Assembly (NCBI GenBank): GCA_024434115.1
Contig: QMIT01000005.1
Location: forward strand, 124,001 to 188,000
Length of the DNA stretch: 64,000 nucleotides
Source: Chloroflexota bacterium
GTDB taxonomy: Bacteria > Chloroflexota > Anaerolineae > Aggregatilineales > J027
Direction: 5' to 3'
Numbering within the stretch: position 1 is the first letter of the stretch; each line of letters opens with the position of its first letter. The position numbers and the translations under genes were made by a program. The notes beneath the pieces were generated by a model. That model made no database searches and was not told where the DNA came from. It saw only the letters and a program-made list of their open reading frames with translations. Positions 18,052-27,730 of the stretch are shown piece by piece.

Positions 18052-19122
18052 ATGGGGTTGAAAAAATATACATTACGGGCTTTGGTCGCCCTCGTATTGA
18101 TGGGTCTGGTCGCCATGCCAAGAATCGCGGTTGGACAGGGTGGTGAGGAAGATGACCTGCAATTTACGATTGATGTCGAAAAAATCGCTGTGCCACATGG
18201 CGAATCGGGCGAATGGGACGGCACGTATACCGACCCCGGCACGGTCATTTTTCATGAGGGCAAGTTCCATATGTTCCGCAATGGCTTTCAGGCATGGCCC
18301 GCCTCGGTTGAAATCGGTTATCTCACCTCCGATGATGGCATCAATTGGACAGAGGCCACACCCGACCCTGTGTTTTACACTGCTGATGCCCCATTTAATG
18401 TCGAGGCGGCTCTGGCGTCATCGGCATTGGTTGAGGACGACGGCACATGGGTTTTGTATTTCTATCTCTGGCCGCATCAATTTGGCGATACCGACCCCGG
18501 CTCGATTGCCCGTGCGACTGCTCCCGCCCCCGAAGGCCCTTGGACGATGGACGCCGAAATTAGTCTTGGCCCCGGCGCAGCGGCGTCTGAATGGGACAGT
18601 GGCGGCGTCAGTGCCCCTAGCGTGGTCAAAACAGACGATGGCTATATGATGTTCTTCGCGGGAATTGACATCGGGGCGGGCGGGTTTGGTGGTATCGGTA
18701 TGGCGACCTCAACCGATGGCATTACATGGACAAAATACGATGATCCCGCAACGACAACGGCCCCTTATGCCGAAAGTGACCCCGTGTTTCTGCCCTCTAC
18801 TGAAGAAGGTGCTTGGGACAGCCGGGTGGTGCATCAGCCGCGTGTCCGCTTGACCCCCGATGGTCTGGTGATGCTGTATCGCACGTTTGCGGGTGGTGGA
18901 CGCGATATAGGCTTTGGTTTGGCGACCAGTCAGGATGGCATTACGTGGGAGCGTGTCGGCAGCGGGCCAGTCTTTTCTTCGGATGACACCAAACTGCGCG
19001 GCATCTGGTATTCAGATTTGGAATATCGGGATGGCACGTACTATGGCTATTTTGAAATCCAGCGCAACTATCAGAACCAGACCGATATTTATGTTGGGAC
19101 ATTGACCGCCGACCTCCCATAA
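18052..19122 (+). CDS. Secreted five-blade propeller, glycosidase-like (GH43/GH32 clan)
   Basis: 356 residues from the ATG at 18052, which has AAGGAG upstream. Signal peptide to about residue 29 (IAVGQG). The mature part has repeated propeller strands typical of GH43/32/68-like proteins: WDGTYTDPGTVIFHEGKFHMF, DGINWTEATPDPVF, DSGGVSAPSVVKTDDGYMMFF, GIGMATSTDGITWTKY and VHQPRVRLTPDGLVMLYRT. The early Asp (TDPG) and later Glu/Asp residues could be catalytic, but I cannot assign a substrate; it might be non-catalytic. Confidence 0.72.
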   Translation: MGLKKYTLRALVALVLMGLVAMPRIAVGQGGEEDDLQFTIDVEKIAVPHGESGEWDGTYTDPGTVIFHEGKFHMFRNGFQAWPASVEIGYLTSDDGINWTEATPDPVFYTADAPFNVEAALASSALVEDDGTWVLYFYLWPHQFGDTDPGSIARATAPAPEGPWTMDAEISLGPGAAASEWDSGGVSAPSVVKTDDGYMMFFAGIDIGAGGFGGIGMATSTDGITWTKYDDPATTTAPYAESDPVFLPSTEEGAWDSRVVHQPRVRLTPDGLVMLYRTFAGGGRDIGFGLATSQDGITWERVGSGPVFSSDDTKLRGIWYSDLEYRDGTYYGYFEIQRNYQNQTDIYVGTLTADLP

Positions 19123-19130
19123 GGTCATAA

Positions 19131-19157
19131 AGGGGCAGTCCACCCAAACCTGCCCCT
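19131..19157 (+). terminator. Terminator after the glycosidase-like gene
   Basis: AGGGGCAG at 19131-19138 pairs with CTGCCCCT at 19150-19157, directly after the stop. The following tract is weakly T-rich. Confidence 0.5.
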
Positions 19158-19323
19158 CTTGACCCACTTCAACAGCGGATTTCAGGCTAGATTCAGCACG
19201 GCGGCTTTAGCCCCGTGTCATTAGGGGTCAATCTTGACAATCTCCATTATTTCCCCAAAATCCCCAATCTAGGTTAAGGTTATAGGCAGTTTATCCCATG
19301 ACCGAACCGGAGTTGGGCGTATC

Positions 19324-20772
19324 ATGAAATCACTCGCGCGGTATTATCTCTATGCGACGCTTTTGCTGGTGGGTGGGGCGTTTTTGCGCCTCTGGCAGTT
19401 GGGCCGTGCCAGCCTTTGGACAGATGAAAATTTCACCTCCTTTTTTGCCCACGCCCCGGCCAAAGATTTTTTTAACTTTTTGCTTATTGACGGCGTACAC
19501 GTCCCGTTTTATTTTATGGTGATGCGACTCTTTCCGGCTGAACCTGACTTGCTTCTGCGCCTGCCCTCCGCGGTTTTTGGAATCTTGAGTATCGCCATTC
19601 TCATGGGCGTGGTCAATCATCTGTATGGCGACACACGCTTGGCGTTATGGGCGGGGGCGCTGTTGGCGTTTAATCCCTACCACATCTGGTATTCGCGTTC
19701 GGCCCGACCTTATGCCCTGTTTTTTCTGTTGGCCCTCGCTGCCAGCTATTATTTTCTGCGACTGCTGCAAGGCCGACGTTCATGGCAGTTGTGGCTACTG
19801 TTTACCCTGACCACAATGGGGGCCTACATGACCCATTACTTTGCGATTGCCCTGCCACTGGCCCAGTACATTACCTTAGCGTTTGTGCTGCGTGGTCAAG
19901 CCGATTTCTTTAGAAAGTGGTTCGTTTGTCACTTGATCGCGGGTGTGCCGCTGCTAATTTGGATTGGAGCGCTGACACAACAAGAGGTCATTTCGTTTGG
20001 CATCGCATGGATACCACCCGTGACCCTCGCCGACCCCCTTGTAACACTTTGGAATCTGCTGGTTGGTTATATGGGCCGCGATTTCATTTTGTATTTGCCT
20101 GCTATCGTGATAGGTTCAGCTTTACTTCTCATGGGAACGACATATGCCCTGCGTAGCCGCCGCGCCGATGTCCCCGCCCTTTATTCTTTTTGGGTAATCG
20201 TGGGGGCGCTGGTTCCGGTGGCCCTGATTTCACAGTTCCGCGCTGTCTATCATGACCGCTATTTTATGGTGATGCTGCCAGCCATCCTGCTTCTGGTGCT
20301 GCGGGGGAGTCAGCAGGCGCAATGGCGTCAATGGGCCTCATTTTTGCTGGTTGCCGTTCTGATTTTTGGCACGGCCACCGTGTTGATTCGGATTGCCAAT
20401 CATGAGGAAGAGCGGGAGGGCTGGCGGGCCGCCTCTCAACATATCGAGCGCAATTTTCAACCGGGGGATCAACTGATGGTGCTCAATGGCTCGTCGCTGA
20501 TCCCGTTTCGCCGTTATACCGATGATTCCTTTGACCCCCCGACCATCGAAATCGAATTTGATGAACCTGCTCCCCTCGTTGCAGGTCAGCGGATATGGGT
20601 CATGGTGCGTAATCCCAACGAGAGCCTGCATTACCCCTTTGCGATGGACGAATTTGACCCGTTTGCCGTTGACGGCTCTAAACTCTCGGAGTGGATGCGG
20701 GTCAATCTCCTCGCGTATGTTGACCAATGGAAATACCCCGGCGTGACCGTGCTGCTATTTGCTGCGAATTGA
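19324..20772 (+). CDS. GT39/ArnT-like membrane glycosyltransferase
   Basis: 482 residues with about 9-11 membrane helices. The first loop has the family hallmark LWTDENFTSFFA (acidic D-E pair near residue 38), then a HVPFYFMVM helix, and NPYHIWYSRSARPYALF later, as in PMT/ArnT-type enzymes that move sugars from polyprenyl phosphate on the outer face of the membrane. The C-terminal 120 residues form a soluble extracellular domain. The acceptor is unknown. It stands 66 bases before the kinase gene on the same strand; both have a GGAG ribosome site of the same form. Confidence 0.82.
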   Translation: MKSLARYYLYATLLLVGGAFLRLWQLGRASLWTDENFTSFFAHAPAKDFFNFLLIDGVHVPFYFMVMRLFPAEPDLLLRLPSAVFGILSIAILMGVVNHLYGDTRLALWAGALLAFNPYHIWYSRSARPYALFFLLALAASYYFLRLLQGRRSWQLWLLFTLTTMGAYMTHYFAIALPLAQYITLAFVLRGQADFFRKWFVCHLIAGVPLLIWIGALTQQEVISFGIAWIPPVTLADPLVTLWNLLVGYMGRDFILYLPAIVIGSALLLMGTTYALRSRRADVPALYSFWVIVGALVPVALISQFRAVYHDRYFMVMLPAILLLVLRGSQQAQWRQWASFLLVAVLIFGTATVLIRIANHEEEREGWRAASQHIERNFQPGDQLMVLNGSSLIPFRRYTDDSFDPPTIEIEFDEPAPLVAGQRIWVMVRNPNESLHYPFAMDEFDPFAVDGSKLSEWMRVNLLAYVDQWKYPGVTVLLFAAN

Positions 20773-20838
20773 AGCCGAAGATTCGATCAGCCAGTATAAT
20801 ACACCTTATGGTTACAAAACCTTAACGGAGTTGGGCAG

Positions 20839-23800
20839 ATGAGCGACGAATCTACCCCGGTCATCATTGCAGGGCGCTATCGACTTGGGAAACGCCTTGC
20901 CAAAGGGGGCATGGGAACGGTTTTTTATGGACGTGACCAGCAAACGGGTGAGCAGGTAGCCATCAAGCGCCTTGATTGGGATCAAATTGCCGATGAACCC
21001 CATTTGCTGCAACGCTTTGTCCGCGAAGGGGAATTGCTGGCGTCGCTGGCACACCCCAACATTGTCCGCCTACTGACTTCCTGCAAAGAGGGTGAACACT
21101 ATTATCTGGTCATGGAACTGGTTGAAGGCGGGACACTGCGCGACCAGTTGGCAAAATCCCATCCTCTCCCGATTGACCAGATTCTTGAACTGGCCCTCCA
21201 AATCGCCGACGCCCTTGCCTTTGCCCATCAGCATCAGATCGTCCACCGTGATCTCAAACCAGCCAATGTGCTACTGACCCCCGACGGACAGGCCCGCCTG
21301 ACCGATTTTGGCTGTGCGCTTTTATTGAATGCCAGTCATGCCCTGACCTCAACCGGGTTGGTCATCGGCACGCTCAATTATCTCAGCCCGGAGGCCTGTC
21401 GGGGTTTGCGTCAAGACGCCCGTGCCGATTTATGGTCGTTTGGGGTGATGCTCTACGAAATGCTGACCAAAGACTATCCCTTTACTGGCCCAGATGTCAT
21501 TGCCACCATAAACGCCATAGTTAACCAACAGTCCCCTGATGCCCAACTGAAGCGACCTGATACCCCAAAGCCCCTTGCTGACCTCATTCGCCGTCTCTTG
21601 GTCAAGGATCGTGAACAACGCCTGACCAGTGCCGCCCAATTGATGGCGATTCTTAAATCCATTCAGCAAGGTGATGTCCGACTTCCCGACCTTTCGGCCT
21701 ATACCGCCATATCTAAGCCTCAATCCCGTCTGCCTGCCCAATCCACCTCGTTTATCGGGCGGGATTACGAAATTGAAGAATTTGCCAGCCTGCCGACTAC
21801 CACCGACTGCCGCCTGCTGACCCTCATTGGGCCGGGGGGCATGGGCAAGACACGCCTTTCGATTGAGATTGCTCGTGCCGTGATGCCAGCCTTCGCCAAT
21901 GGTGTCTATTTTGTCTCACTCGCCCCGCTGGATTCGCCGCACTTGATCCCATCCGCCATTGCCGAAGCCCTGCAATTTACCTTCTATGGTGGGGTGGAGG
22001 GCGAAAAACCACCTGACCCCGTGACCCAATTGGTCAACTACTTGGAACAAAAAACGAGCCTGCTGGTATTGGATAATTTTGAACATCTTTTGGACGGGGT
22101 AGAGGTGGTAGCGCGGTTGCTGGCAGGAGCGCCCGGCCTAAAAATCATGGTCACGTCGCGGGAAGTCCTAAACATCGAAGGTGAATGGCGACGATCCGTT
22201 GGCGGTCTGATCTTCCCCGAAAACCATTTCGAGGCTCAGGCATATCCGAACCAATTTTCGGCTCTGACGCTTTTTGCCGAACGCGCCCGCTTGATTCAAC
22301 CCAATTTTCGACTGGAGGATCATCTTGAAGCGGTGGTGGCTATTTGCAAATTGGTGGAAGGGATGCCTCTGGCGATTGAATTGGCGGCAGGCTGGCTTTG
22401 GATGATGCGGATGGATGAAATCGTAGTGGAAATTAACGCGGGCCTCGACTTTCTGGTCAGCAACCGCCGCGAAAACAATGAACGCCACAAAAGTCTACGG
22501 GCGGTGTTTGAATCCTCATGGCGACTACTTGAACTCGACCATCAGCGTGCCCTTGCCCAATTATCGGTGTTTCGGGGCGGATTCTTGCGTGATGCCGCCG
22601 CCGCGTTGGGGATTCGTCTGCCCGCCCTGTCGCGTTTGGTAGATAAATCGCTGGTGGCCCTACCGAAAAATGGGCGCTATGGTCTGCATGAACTCCTGCG
22701 CCAATTTGCCGAGGAAAAACTGCGGGAGGACGAAGCCCTCTATCAGGAAACACGCACCCTCTACAGCCGCCATTATCTGGGGTGGCTGGGTCGCCTTGAA
22801 CCTGATCATAATACAGGTCGTCAACTATCGGCTCTCAAGGCGATGGAAGTGGAAATGGACAATATCCGCAGCGCATGGGATAGGGCAGTGGAAACCCATA
22901 CATGGTCGGATTTGAGGGCGGCTATGCGGTCTGTTTCTGACTATGGCTATTCGTTGAGCCGAAGTAACGAAGTCAAAGATCTGTTTGAGAGCGTAATTAG
23001 TGCGTTGGAAACCGTCGCTCTGACAGATGAAACGAGAATTCTGTGCAGTTTGTTTCTCACTGCTCGCGCCATTTTGGAACAAGACCTCAATTATGATGTA
23101 TTGCTCATAGAGTCTCTCATTAAAAAAGCCTTTGCCCTTGTCATTAATCTCAATTTCACCTTTGATGTTGCTTATGCTATCGCTTTTTCCATTGCCGCAT
23201 ACTGGGATATTGTTCAAGGCTTTTCTGATCGTGAGCGTTTGCTGAGTGAATGCCTCCGCTGTTTTAGACAAGCCGGGGCAAGGTATCAAGAGGCGGTCAC
23301 GCTTTTTGTCTTGGGTCTAAATATAGCACTTTTGCGGGATGCGGGAGAAGGCTTACCGATGGTGGAGGAATCCATCGCTATGCTCAAGAGTCAAGGTGAG
23401 ATTGCGCTGCGTGCCCGTTTTCATCGCTATGCGACCTATATACCACAGCCGGATAAAGCGAAGGTACTTGACCATCTTGCAATCAGCACCGATTTATGGA
23501 ACCAAGTTGGAAATCAAATGCAGATGGGCCTAAATCTCAATGAACTCGGTTCTAAGTACCTATTGGATAACCCGAAAATCGCCGAGGTGTATTTCCGACA
23601 ATCTCTTGCGATTGGGCATGAGTTGGGCAGTACCATCCTCATCCATTTTGCGATGGATAGTCTGGCTGAGGCCCATTTCGCGCAAGGTGATATCGCAATG
23701 GCCCGACAACTTCATCTTGAGCGATTTATGTTCTGTGAAAAACATAACCAAAAAGGCCCAATGGGCTATGCCTTACTCCAATTAGGGAAGCTCGCTCAGA

Positions 23801-24267
23801 CAGAGGGCAGCATAAACGAGGCCGAAGAATACTATCGTCAGGCAAGTGCACGCTATGTCGAAATCAATTTTGTGGCGAGCCGAATTTTTGTTCAGTGCGC
23901 CCTGATTCTGATGTGGCTAGAACGGATACCGGCTGAGTCTGAACGGGCGGATGCAGAATGGATTCAGGTGCAGCAAGATTTGCATGTTTTACGGAGACTT
24001 GGGGAAAAAATCATACTTGTGCTGACCCAAGCCCACCGTTTGGCGCAGCAAGATCATCTCAAGGAAGCCATTGAGTTCTGTAGCCTTGTGGTGAACAGCC
24101 CATTTAACCAAGCACGACTTACAGACTATTCACCCACCGCCAAAGAACGGGCCGAACTCCTTTTGCAACGCCTCCAAGCCGATTTGTCACCGGACGTGGT
24201 CGAAGCGGCCTTGCAACGTGGGGCGACCCTCGATTTAGATGAGGTATTTCAGTCGCTGGCGAATTAA
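20839..24267 (+). CDS. Ser/Thr kinase - STAND ATPase - helical repeat fusion
   Basis: 1142 residues. An N-terminal Hanks-type kinase (Gly-rich loop GKGGMG region, Lys43, HRD at 136-138, DFG at 156-158) ends near 275. Then a STAND/NB-ARC-like ATPase with Walker A GPGGMGKT at 331-338, Walker B LLVLDNFEHLL at 408-418 and GMPLAIELAAGWL, a winged-helix-like part, and about 500 C-terminal residues of TPR-like helices. No transmembrane helix. The layout resembles AfsR/MalT-like regulators with a kinase instead of a DNA-binding head; it could act as a phosphorylating sensor or NLR-like switch. All kinase catalytic residues seen are present. Confidence 0.9.
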   Translation: MSDESTPVIIAGRYRLGKRLAKGGMGTVFYGRDQQTGEQVAIKRLDWDQIADEPHLLQRFVREGELLASLAHPNIVRLLTSCKEGEHYYLVMELVEGGTLRDQLAKSHPLPIDQILELALQIADALAFAHQHQIVHRDLKPANVLLTPDGQARLTDFGCALLLNASHALTSTGLVIGTLNYLSPEACRGLRQDARADLWSFGVMLYEMLTKDYPFTGPDVIATINAIVNQQSPDAQLKRPDTPKPLADLIRRLLVKDREQRLTSAAQLMAILKSIQQGDVRLPDLSAYTAISKPQSRLPAQSTSFIGRDYEIEEFASLPTTTDCRLLTLIGPGGMGKTRLSIEIARAVMPAFANGVYFVSLAPLDSPHLIPSAIAEALQFTFYGGVEGEKPPDPVTQLVNYLEQKTSLLVLDNFEHLLDGVEVVARLLAGAPGLKIMVTSREVLNIEGEWRRSVGGLIFPENHFEAQAYPNQFSALTLFAERARLIQPNFRLEDHLEAVVAICKLVEGMPLAIELAAGWLWMMRMDEIVVEINAGLDFLVSNRRENNERHKSLRAVFESSWRLLELDHQRALAQLSVFRGGFLRDAAAALGIRLPALSRLVDKSLVALPKNGRYGLHELLRQFAEEKLREDEALYQETRTLYSRHYLGWLGRLEPDHNTGRQLSALKAMEVEMDNIRSAWDRAVETHTWSDLRAAMRSVSDYGYSLSRSNEVKDLFESVISALETVALTDETRILCSLFLTARAILEQDLNYDVLLIESLIKKAFALVINLNFTFDVAYAIAFSIAAYWDIVQGFSDRERLLSECLRCFRQAGARYQEAVTLFVLGLNIALLRDAGEGLPMVEESIAMLKSQGEIALRARFHRYATYIPQPDKAKVLDHLAISTDLWNQVGNQMQMGLNLNELGSKYLLDNPKIAEVYFRQSLAIGHELGSTILIHFAMDSLAEAHFAQGDIAMARQLHLERFMFCEKHNQKGPMGYALLQLGKLAQTEGSINEAEEYYRQASARYVEINFVASRIFVQCALILMWLERIPAESERADAEWIQVQQDLHVLRRLGEKIILVLTQAHRLAQQDHLKEAIEFCSLVVNSPFNQARLTDYSPTAKERAELLLQRLQADLSPDVVEAALQRGATLDLDEVFQSLAN

Positions 24268-24359
24268 CCCCCAAATACTAGGGCGCTTTGACGGATTGGG
24301 GGCAGTCTCTATTGACAGGTTGGACGGTTTGGGGTGAGATTGAGGGGAGTTTTCTCATC

Positions 24360-24381
24360 GGGTCATCTATCCTATTGACCC
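24360..24381. promoter_or_regulatory. Inverted repeat upstream of the ABC exporter operon
   Basis: GGGTCA and TGACCC are separated by ten bases at 24360-24381, 30 bases before the ATPase gene start. A TTGACA lies at 24312-24317, but no good -10 box follows at 17 bases. Could be an operator; no regulator gene lies next to it. Confidence 0.3.
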
Positions 24382-24411
24382 AAGTGGAGGGAAGGGAGAA
24401 TACCCCACCGC

Positions 24412-25389
24412 ATGACCACAAACAGTTCCAATTCATCCATTGCTGACCACGCTATTTTTGTACAAGCCATCACCAAACGCTTCGGCTATTTCACGGCGGT
24501 TGACCATGTGAATTTTGAGGTCAATCGCGGCGAGATTTTTAGTTTGCTTGGTCCCAACGGCGCAGGCAAGACGACCATCATCCGCATGATTCTGGATATT
24601 TTGCGCCCCGACGACGGCCAAATTCAGGTATTGGGCGGTGCGCTGACCGATGCCACCAAAGACCGCATTGGTTATCTGCCCGAAGAGCGCGGCCTCTATA
24701 AAAACGTCAAAGTGCTAGAAATGCTGATCTATCTGGGTCAATTAAAGGGCATGTCTACTCATGATGTGCGGGTGCGTGCCCTCGATCTCTTGGAGCGTTT
24801 TGGCCTTTCCGACAACACCAAGAGCAAAATCAGCCAGCTTTCCAAAGGGATGCAGCAAAAGGTACAGATCATCGCCACCATTTTGCATAAGCCCGAACTG
24901 GTGATTATTGACGAACCCTTTTCCGGCCTTGACCCGGTAAACACGCAGTTGATCCAAGACCTGCTGTACGAAATGAAGGCCGACGGCGTGACCATCGTGA
25001 TGTCTACCCATCAGATGCACCAAGTCGAAGAAATGGCGGATCGCCTGTTGATGATTAACAAAGGCCAGCGGGTGTTGTATGGCCCGGTCAAAGAAGTGCG
25101 CCAGACCTATGCCCAGAACGCGGTTATTGTCGAGGGTGAGGGCAATTGGGCCACCGTCCCCGGCGTCAAAGAAGTATTGGCGGGGCGCAACGGCCATGAA
25201 GCCAAATTGATGCTGGCCCCCGGCTTTACTCCCGATGATGTCATGCAAATCCTTGCCAGCCGCAAAGATTACGCCGTGCGCCGCTTTGAACTGGCCGTAC
25301 CCAGCCTGAATGAGATTTTTATTCAGGTCGTGGGTGGGAATGGCAGCCGCGCCGAAGCCCGTTTCAATGATGTGCGGGCAGCCGATTAA
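24412..25389 (+). CDS. ABC exporter ATPase (NatA-like)
   Basis: 325 residues: Walker A GPNGAGKT at 47-54, signature LSKGMQQK near 147, Walker B LVIIDEPFSGLDP, then the H-loop and a C-terminal DUF4162-type extension of about 90 residues, typical of NatA-like and drug/sodium exporters. It is followed 12 bases later by the first permease. The ATG is weakly supported by a distant GAGAA. Confidence 0.92.
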   Translation: MTTNSSNSSIADHAIFVQAITKRFGYFTAVDHVNFEVNRGEIFSLLGPNGAGKTTIIRMILDILRPDDGQIQVLGGALTDATKDRIGYLPEERGLYKNVKVLEMLIYLGQLKGMSTHDVRVRALDLLERFGLSDNTKSKISQLSKGMQQKVQIIATILHKPELVIIDEPFSGLDPVNTQLIQDLLYEMKADGVTIVMSTHQMHQVEEMADRLLMINKGQRVLYGPVKEVRQTYAQNAVIVEGEGNWATVPGVKEVLAGRNGHEAKLMLAPGFTPDDVMQILASRKDYAVRRFELAVPSLNEIFIQVVGGNGSRAEARFNDVRAAD

Positions 25390-25401
25390 GGGAGGCCGCA
25401 G

Positions 25402-26658
25402 ATGAATCTTGCCAAAGCGTTGATTGTGGCCCGCCGTGAATATCGGGTGAATTTTCGCAGCCCCGGCTTTCTGTTCATGGCGTTTGCCTTTCCGCTGATT
25501 ATTCTGGGGATCATGTTTTTTATCACCCAGTTCATCATCAAGCGCGAAACCAGCACCGATGATTTTCAAAAGGTAGCCTATGTAGACAACGCGGGGATCA
25601 TCCAATCCGGCGTTGAAGCTCCTAAAGGTTATTTTGCGCTGGACGTGCCGGAAGTAGAGGCTGTTCCCTATATCGAGCAGCAGTTAAAAGACGGTGTGGC
25701 CGATGTCATCTTTGTGATTGATGCCAACTACACCCTGACCGGGCAGGTAGATGTCTATTCGCAGAAAAATGTCACCGTGGCGCTCCAAGAGGATATAGAT
25801 AGGTTTCTCAGCGACCATCTGGTCGCGCAGGCCGACGATCTACAAGTGCCTGCCGAGCGTCTGGTTGAGCCAATGGATGTGGTCTTTCGCACGCTTGATA
25901 CGGATGAGCGTCAAAGTGAAGCGGCTTTGATTGGGCGGTTTTTGCTGCCGACCATCTTCGTGTTTATCTTTTTTATCGCCACCTCGACCACCTCGCAGTT
26001 TATGATGGGGGGTGTGGTCGAAGAAAAAGAAAACCGCCTGATGGAAATTTTGGCCTCCAGTGTCCGCCCATTAGAACTGCTGGTGGGTAAGTTGTTAGGG
26101 TTGAGTGGCCTCGCCTTTACTCAGATCACTTTTTGGATTCTGACTGGCGCGGTCATTGCTTTGACCACCGAAGAAGGGCGCGACTTTTTCTCTGGCGCGG
26201 AATTTCAGACGGGCGATGTGCTACTAATGATTGTCCTGTTCATCCTCGATTTTGTGCTGATGTCAGCGATTATGTTGGGGATAGGGGCCGCCGTCACCGC
26301 CGAAGCCGAAAGTCGCCAAGCCGGGGGTTTTATTGGGTTAATTGCCGTGCTGCCGATTGCCGCCAACGTGCTGTTTTTCACCAACCCCAACGGCCCGATT
26401 CCCCTGATTATGAGCTTTTTCCCGATGACCGCCCCGGTGGCAATTATCATGCGGATTGGCCTGACCGAGGTTCCGGCATGGCAAATCGCGGTGAGCATGG
26501 TCATCTTGATCGCTTCGACAGCGGGCGTATTGTGGCTGGCCGCGGTGGTGTTCCGCTTGGGTATGTTAATGTACGGCAAGGTGCTGACGCCTAAATTGCT
26601 GTGGCAGGCCCTACGTGAAAACCAGATCACGCCCGTGATGCAGCCGCTGTCAGAATAG
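25402..26658 (+). CDS. ABC-2 type permease, first subunit (NatB-like)
   Basis: 418 residues: one N-terminal helix (PGFLFMAFAFPLIILGIMFF), a large extracytoplasmic domain of about 140 residues, and five or six C-terminal helices with the ABC-2 signature around GGVVEEKENRLMEILASSVRPLELLVGKLLG. It works with the ATPase just upstream. A second permease of the same type (28574-29914) is in the same direction but separated by a restriction-modification pair. Confidence 0.88.
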   Translation: MNLAKALIVARREYRVNFRSPGFLFMAFAFPLIILGIMFFITQFIIKRETSTDDFQKVAYVDNAGIIQSGVEAPKGYFALDVPEVEAVPYIEQQLKDGVADVIFVIDANYTLTGQVDVYSQKNVTVALQEDIDRFLSDHLVAQADDLQVPAERLVEPMDVVFRTLDTDERQSEAALIGRFLLPTIFVFIFFIATSTTSQFMMGGVVEEKENRLMEILASSVRPLELLVGKLLGLSGLAFTQITFWILTGAVIALTTEEGRDFFSGAEFQTGDVLLMIVLFILDFVLMSAIMLGIGAAVTAEAESRQAGGFIGLIAVLPIAANVLFFTNPNGPIPLIMSFFPMTAPVAIIMRIGLTEVPAWQIAVSMVILIASTAGVLWLAAVVFRLGMLMYGKVLTPKLLWQALRENQITPVMQPLSE

Positions 26659-26677
26659 AAAAAGGCAGGTTGGTATC

Positions 26678-27730
26678 ATGATTACGGATCTACAAGCCCT
26701 ATTCGATCACTACTGGGTTGCCCGTGACGATCATCCTTTATTTGTTTGTGGTGATGCACTGGAAACATTACAGGCCATGCCGTCTGCCTCTATTGATTTT
26801 TGCATGACCAGTCCGCCCTATTGGAATAAACGGGCCTACATCAATGGGGGGATTGGTGAGGAAGCGACAGTTCAGGAATATCTCACCAACCTCTTGCATG
26901 TCTTTGCGGAATTGAAGCGCGTGCTAAAACCATCAGGCTCATTTTGGCTGAATATGGGGGATACCTATTCGGAAAAAAGTCTGCTAGGGCTTCCTTGGAG
27001 GCTTGCTTTGGCCCTCATGGATGGACAGGGCTGGATTTTACGTAACGATGTCATCTGGAATAAACTGAAAGGGCCGGATAATTCCTCTGATAAATTGCGA
27101 AATACCCATGAGTATATCTTCCACTTTGTCCAGACTCCCAAAGGCTACTATTACAATATGGGCGCCATTCGCGCCAAACCACGACAGGCGAAGGTCAAAA
27201 ATGGGGCGGTGGTTTCGGCGACTGGGGTAACAGGGGTGCGCTATAAACGACAGATTGAACTTTCGACGGCCCTCAGTGATGATGAAAAAAAGGTGGCTTT
27301 TGAGGCGCTTGAGGACATGCTTCAGCGCGTTCGGCAGGGCGAGATTGCCGATTTTCGTATGGTGATTCGTAATCAGCAACGCACTACCCATTCGGATGCG
27401 CAAAAAGTTTCAGGGCGTGCCAAAGAACTCGCTCAGAATGGCTTCTATTTTCTGATCTACCACCCTGATGGCAGCAAACCGGGGGATGTGTGGGATATTG
27501 TACCGGAGGACAGTACACAAAGGGTGGGTCATTATGCGGCCTATCCTGAAGACCTCTGCAAAATCCCACTATCGGCGACTTGCCCACCAGATGGTGTTGT
27601 TCTTGACCCGTTTTGTGGAACAGGGACAACGAATCTGGTCGCTATGAACTTGGGTCGCAAATCCATTGGGATTGATGTGTCGCCGGAGTACATTGCCACC
27701 GCCCAAGAGAGGTGTGCTAGGCTGTTATGA
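26678..27730 (+). CDS. Site-specific DNA methyltransferase, beta class, probably N4-cytosine
   Basis: 350 residues. Catalytic motif IV is TSPPYW at 44-49 and the AdoMet-binding motif DPFCGTGTT comes late, at 310-318, followed by IGIDVSPEYI; this beta order and the SPPY form are typical of N4-cytosine enzymes. The region between holds a target recognition part. It overlaps the endonuclease gene by four bases (ATGA), so the two are translationally coupled. The start follows AAAGGCAGG. Specificity is not known but the endonuclease relation suggests a GC-rich palindrome. Confidence 0.88.
   Translation: MITDLQALFDHYWVARDDHPLFVCGDALETLQAMPSASIDFCMTSPPYWNKRAYINGGIGEEATVQEYLTNLLHVFAELKRVLKPSGSFWLNMGDTYSEKSLLGLPWRLALALMDGQGWILRNDVIWNKLKGPDNSSDKLRNTHEYIFHFVQTPKGYYYNMGAIRAKPRQAKVKNGAVVSATGVTGVRYKRQIELSTALSDDEKKVAFEALEDMLQRVRQGEIADFRMVIRNQQRTTHSDAQKVSGRAKELAQNGFYFLIYHPDGSKPGDVWDIVPEDSTQRVGHYAAYPEDLCKIPLSATCPPDGVVLDPFCGTGTTNLVAMNLGRKSIGIDVSPEYIATAQERCARLL

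Noticed and set aside
24742..25605. Minus-strand frame of 287 codons across the ABC ATPase/permease junction
   Set aside because: Antisense to two well recognised genes; its protein is His- and Gln-rich with no known fold.
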